Assembly (NCBI GenBank): GCA_947424995.1
Contig: CANDYO010000003.1
Span: forward strand, 1 to 27,291
Reading direction: 5' to 3'
DNA: 27,291 nucleotides
Source: Rickettsiales bacterium
GTDB taxonomy: Bacteria; Pseudomonadota; Alphaproteobacteria; Rickettsiales; CANDYO01
Shown here in pieces: positions 24,130 to 27,291 of this stretch. The first letter of the stretch is position 1. Each line of letters opens with the position of its first letter. The notes below the pieces were generated by a model, which saw only the letters and a program-made list of their open reading frames with translations, did no database searches and was not told the origin of the DNA. The translations under genes and the position numbers were made by a program.

Positions 24130-24921
24130 ATGAAATTTTTTAGTATAAGTAGGATCTCTTTCTTTGTTTGCTTTTTTATTGCTTTGCTATTAGTGATGAC
24201 CTATGAAAAAGGTGGTTTAGTATATAATAAAATTGAAACTACAGTAACAGATTTTACGGCTCCTGTTATTAGTACATCTAGTAGTGGATTAGATTTTATC
24301 AGTAAACTTGGTCATAATATAAAGAGCTTTTTTATAACTTTTGCTGAAAATAAAAAATTAAAAGAACAAAATAATTCTTTGGAGCATTACTTTTTTCTTT
24401 ATAAGGAAATAGAAGCTGAGAATAAGCAGCTTAAGCAAATGCTCAATTTTACCAATCAATTACCATATAAATATGTTAGTGCCAAGGTTATTGGCCGAAA
24501 TAATATTTCATCTAATCAGCAAGTTATAATAAATGCAGGGCTAGAGCAAGGGATCAGCAAATGGCAAATGGTTTTAGCCAATAACCAGCTAATCGGTAGA
24601 ATAGTTCAAGTTAGTCAACATAATGCTAAGGTATTATTATTAACTGATTATAGTTCTGGTATCCCAGTAATAACTATTAACTCAAGAGTAAAATTTATAG
24701 CTGTGGGTCAAGATGATAAATATTTGCTTTGTAAATACTTAAGTGAACAGCCACAATTGCAAGATGGTGAATTGGTAGTAACTAGCGGCGATAACATAGA
24801 TATAGCTGCCAATATAATTGTAGGCTCTATATTAAAAGATGGCAACGATTTTTATGTTAAGCCTAATATTGATTTTGATCAGCTTGAGTTTGTTCAAATA
24901 CTGCAGTTAAATCATGACTAG
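24130..24921 (+). CDS. mreC: Rod shape-determining protein MreC
   Basis: Bitopic inner-membrane scaffold of the elongasome, linking MreB to periplasmic cell-wall synthases. It has 263 residues. There is one N-terminal membrane helix (about 8-25), a coiled-coil stretch (about 70-108, 'AENKKLKEQNNSLEH' and 'EIEAENKQLKQML'), then the beta-rich MreC core with 'AKVIGRNNISSNQQVIINAG' (about 119-138), 'GIPVITINSR' and 'LVVTSGDNIDIAANIIVG'. mreB is not in the window. An AAGGA ribosome site lies about 12 nt upstream. Its 3' end overlaps miaA by 8 nt, so the two are co-translated. Confidence 0.92.
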   Translation: MKFFSISRISFFVCFFIALLLVMTYEKGGLVYNKIETTVTDFTAPVISTSSSGLDFISKLGHNIKSFFITFAENKKLKEQNNSLEHYFFLYKEIEAENKQLKQMLNFTNQLPYKYVSAKVIGRNNISSNQQVIINAGLEQGISKWQMVLANNQLIGRIVQVSQHNAKVLLLTDYSSGIPVITINSRVKFIAVGQDDKYLLCKYLSEQPQLQDGELVVTSGDNIDIAANIIVGSILKDGNDFYVKPNIDFDQLEFVQILQLNHD

Positions 24922-25849
24922 TAACCGCAAAATTATTATGGTTGCAGGGCCAACAGCTAGCGGAAAGACTAGCTTTTCGATTAAGCTCGCTAAAGTTTTG
25001 GATGGAGAGATTATCAATGCGGATTCATTGCAAATTTATTCTGAAATTCCTATCCTTTCAGCTCAGCCAACTAGCTGCGAGCAACAAAATATCCCTCATC
25101 ATCTATTTGGTTATATAAAAGGCAATGAAGATTATACGGTTGCCAGATGGATTGAAGATGTTTGCCTTTGCGTTAATAATAGCAAAAAACAGCCAATTTT
25201 AGTTGGCGGTACCGGATTTTATTTAAAGCATTTAATTTTTGGCTTAAGCCCAATACCAGATATTCCAGATGAGATAAGAACCCAGGCAAGACAATTATTA
25301 AACGAAGTTGGTCCAGTTGAATTTCACCATATTTTAAAACAGATTGATCCAGAATCTGCTGCTATAATAGATTATAATAATTCTAAGCGGGCTTTGCGTG
25401 CGTATGAAGTGATAAAAACAACTGGTAAGTCTATTCATTATTGGCAAGAGCAAAATATTAGCTATTTCCCACTAACTTCGTTTAAATTAATAATTTTAGC
25501 TCCAGATAGAGAGTTGCTATATAAAAACTGTAATCAAAGATTTTTAGATATGCTAGAGATTGGAGCTATAGAAGAAGTAAAACAATTACTTAAAAAAGAA
25601 TATCCTCCATTAAGTAGCGTATTAAAATCCCATGGAACCCCTGAGCTCACAAAATACTTAACCGGAGAATGGAGTTTAAAGCAAGCGATCGAAAGATCAC
25701 AGCAGGTGGTACGTAACTATGCAAAAAGACAAACCACCTGGTTTAAGCATCAATTTAAGCATCCAAAATTGGATATCTGCTTTATCGAACAGCCAACCGA
25801 GCAGTTTGAGAGCGTAGCCGAAGCGTGTAAAGAATTTTTAGATTTATAG
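24914..25849 (+). CDS. miaA: tRNA dimethylallyltransferase
   Basis: Adds a dimethylallyl group to A37 of tRNAs that read codons starting with U. It has 311 residues. The P-loop GPTASGKT is at 12-19, followed by 'NADSLQIYSEIPILSAQPT', the substrate loop in the form usual for alphaproteobacteria. 'VGGTGFYLKHLIFGL' (about 96-110) and 'SKRALRAYEVI' are further family marks, and the C-terminal 'RNYAKRQTTWFKH' binds tRNA. The start overlaps the end of mreC by 8 nt. A small hairpin follows the stop. Confidence 0.97.
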   Translation: MTSNRKIIMVAGPTASGKTSFSIKLAKVLDGEIINADSLQIYSEIPILSAQPTSCEQQNIPHHLFGYIKGNEDYTVARWIEDVCLCVNNSKKQPILVGGTGFYLKHLIFGLSPIPDIPDEIRTQARQLLNEVGPVEFHHILKQIDPESAAIIDYNNSKRALRAYEVIKTTGKSIHYWQEQNISYFPLTSFKLIILAPDRELLYKNCNQRFLDMLEIGAIEEVKQLLKKEYPPLSSVLKSHGTPELTKYLTGEWSLKQAIERSQQVVRNYAKRQTTWFKHQFKHPKLDICFIEQPTEQFESVAEACKEFLDL

Positions 25850-25854
25850 AAGTT

Positions 25855-25880
25855 TACTAGAGTCTAGTATTAATTTTTAT
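25855..25880 (+). terminator. Possible terminator of mreC-miaA
   Basis: TACTAG-AGT-CTAGTA (25855-25869) is a perfect 6-bp stem with a 3-nt loop, followed by TTAATTTTTAT. It starts 5 nt after the miaA stop, in the short convergent gap with the M23 peptidase gene. The stem is AT-rich, so efficiency is uncertain. Confidence 0.45.
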
Positions 25881-25906
25881 CTGATTCAGATTCTAAACAT
25901 ATGAAT

Positions 25907-27205
25907 CTAACTAGAAGCTAAATGCTTATCAATTTTCTTCTTATTTTCTTTAAATGATTCAAGTGCTTTACCAGTTAGCTTAGCGCTATTAGAGGCAAAC
26001 TTGAATTTGAGAGGGTTAATTTGCTTGCCACTTTCTAACACTTCATAATGCAGGTGTGGTCCTGTAGTAACGCCCGTTGTTCCAACATAAGCAATAACTT
26101 GGCCTTGAACAACTTTACTTCCAACTTTAATACCTTTAGCAAAGCGACTAGCATGGCCATAGACAGTAGAATAAGTGTTATTATGTTTAATTCTGATATA
26201 TTTTCCATAACCACCAAAACGAGTAGCAGCTTCAACCACTCCGCTACCAGCCGCTAAAATAGGAGTACCAACTGGAGCAGCAAAATCTATTCCTTTGTGC
26301 ATTTTTGTATAGCCTGATACTGGATGCTGTCTCATCCCAAATTTAGAAGATATCTTAGCTGCGTTAACTGGTGTTCTTAAAAATTCTTTCTTAATGCTTT
26401 CGCCTTTTTCATTATAATAAGCAACTTCTCCGTCTGGATGAATAAATTGATAAACGGATATTTTCTTATCACCTAAGATTAGGCTAGAATATAAAATATT
26501 TCCAGTATGTGATAATTTACCATCTTCAGTATAAAATTTATCCATTACCACTTCTAATTTATCACCACGCTTAATATCACGCTGAAAATCTACATCATAA
26601 CTAAAAGCACGAATCATTCCCATAATTGCATTAGATGGGATTGAAAGCTCTGTAGCCGTAGCAATAAAGCTATTTTTAATAACGCTGCTTTTATGAACAA
26701 CTTGACGCACTAGAGGAACTACAACTTCATAAGCTGTAAAGTCACCATTAGTATTACGAGAAACTTCTATCTTTTTGCTGCTACTAATACTAACTATCAT
26801 GCTGTTTAAAATAGGAGCAACGGTAGCATTCTCATCAAAATTCAGAGTAATAACTGTACCAATATTCAATTTGCGTGGATTAAATTTTTTAGAAAGCGCG
26901 TCAACTAAAGCTATAGAATCGGTGTTATTTATATTAGCTTCGTCTAATAGAGAACCTAAAGTATCACCATCATTAATAATAAATTCTGGGTGTAATTTAT
27001 CTACAAGCTCTTCTTCAACTTGTAAGATCGTATTTTGTCGTAATACAGATTCCTGCTCTAAGCCAGAGCTATACTCATCAACTTGGTTTTGACGATGGTG
27101 CCATAGCTTGTAGCCTGAAGCCAAACAGAATAGCAAAAGACAAGCACCAAAAATGTATGTTACGACTAAATTAGATTTAGATTCAAGAAAGTTTTTTTGT
27201 TTCAT
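25907..27205 (-). CDS. Membrane-anchored M23 family murein metallopeptidase
   Basis: Probable zinc endopeptidase that cuts peptide cross-links of peptidoglycan in the periplasm. It has 432 residues. There is one N-terminal membrane helix (about 13-31), then a LysM-like/OapA-like segment (about 75-122, 'FIINDGDTLGSLLDEA'), a mixed domain, and the M23 core at about 285-395. The zinc ligands are complete: His303 and Asp307 in 'MHKGIDFAAPVGTP', and His384-Leu-His386 in 'TGPHLHYEV', with His351 in 'VYGHAS'. The layout is that of MepM-type enzymes. Together with mreC close by it suggests that the organism makes and remodels some peptidoglycan. No strong ribosome site. The 86 bp beyond the start up to the window edge show nothing clear. 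Confidence 0.92.
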   Translation of the reverse strand: MKQKNFLESKSNLVVTYIFGACLLLFCLASGYKLWHHRQNQVDEYSSGLEQESVLRQNTILQVEEELVDKLHPEFIINDGDTLGSLLDEANINNTDSIALVDALSKKFNPRKLNIGTVITLNFDENATVAPILNSMIVSISSSKKIEVSRNTNGDFTAYEVVVPLVRQVVHKSSVIKNSFIATATELSIPSNAIMGMIRAFSYDVDFQRDIKRGDKLEVVMDKFYTEDGKLSHTGNILYSSLILGDKKISVYQFIHPDGEVAYYNEKGESIKKEFLRTPVNAAKISSKFGMRQHPVSGYTKMHKGIDFAAPVGTPILAAGSGVVEAATRFGGYGKYIRIKHNNTYSTVYGHASRFAKGIKVGSKVVQGQVIAYVGTTGVTTGPHLHYEVLESGKQINPLKFKFASNSAKLTGKALESFKENKKKIDKHLASS

Positions 27206-27291
27206 TCGTTACTTTTTTTCATTAAAATAGCTAGAAATATAGGGATGGGTAATTAAACCACACAAAACTATTGCATATTTTTTTTAAATAT

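Noticed and set aside
27206..27291. Possible RNA gene or further coding sequence at the right edge
   Set aside because: The sequence is AT-rich without a cloverleaf, ribosome site or long frame.

Overview
The window is AT-rich chromosomal DNA that is densely packed with genes. It reads as an alphaproteobacterium of the Rickettsiales type, probably an intracellular or endosymbiotic lineage. Pointers are alphaproteobacterial housekeeping genes (sdhCDAB, rpoH, clpX, an M16 processing peptidase, prmA, miaA with the alphaproteobacterial-style substrate loop), an ankyrin-repeat protein, three orphan proteins with no recognisable family, and intergenic palindromic repeats of the kind common in Rickettsiales. 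Polyamine import, folB, mreC and an M23 murein peptidase argue against a strongly reduced Rickettsia genome. A free-standing genus cannot be assigned from the sequence alone. I see no rRNA, tRNA, insertion sequence, CRISPR array or phage gene.

Layout: (1) 2-3169, + strand: the 3' end of a polyamine-binding protein gene, then the ATPase and two permeases of a spermidine/putrescine ABC importer, as one tight operon. (2) 3275-5458: an orphan gene preceded by a hairpin, then clpX. (3) 5515-7131: a palindromic repeat, a biosynthetic-type thiolase, and a convergent folB whose stop codon shares a TTAA with the thiolase stop. (4) 7182-10914, - strand: a repeat, then the operon M16 peptidase > xthA > pepA, with prmA divergent from it. 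(5) 11917-14516: a two-hairpin repeat, rpoH on -, and an orphan, ankyrin-like gene divergent from it across a 214-bp region that holds a perfect 14-bp palindrome. (6) 14545-18133: promoter, sdhC-sdhD-sdhA-sdhB, terminator. (7) 18219-23847: an inverted copy of the two-hairpin repeat, an LptF/LptG permease, an orphan gene, a 760-residue ankyrin protein and a small alpha/beta-hydrolase. (8) 23921-27205: an inverted copy of the ~110-bp repeat, mreC overlapping miaA, and a convergent membrane-anchored M23 peptidase.

Most genes are core metabolism and maintenance: respiration (Sdh), protein quality control (RpoH, ClpX, M16, PepA), DNA repair (XthA), translation factors (PrmA, MiaA), envelope (LptG-like, MreC, M23) and import (Pot). 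The accessory content is four probable lineage-specific proteins (3275, 13209, 19519, 20853) that may be host-interaction factors, and five palindromic repeats. Four of the five repeats fall into two families, each present once in either orientation. I did not find a convincing new multi-gene system. The structured repeats and the orphan genes with their control regions are the parts worth a second look.
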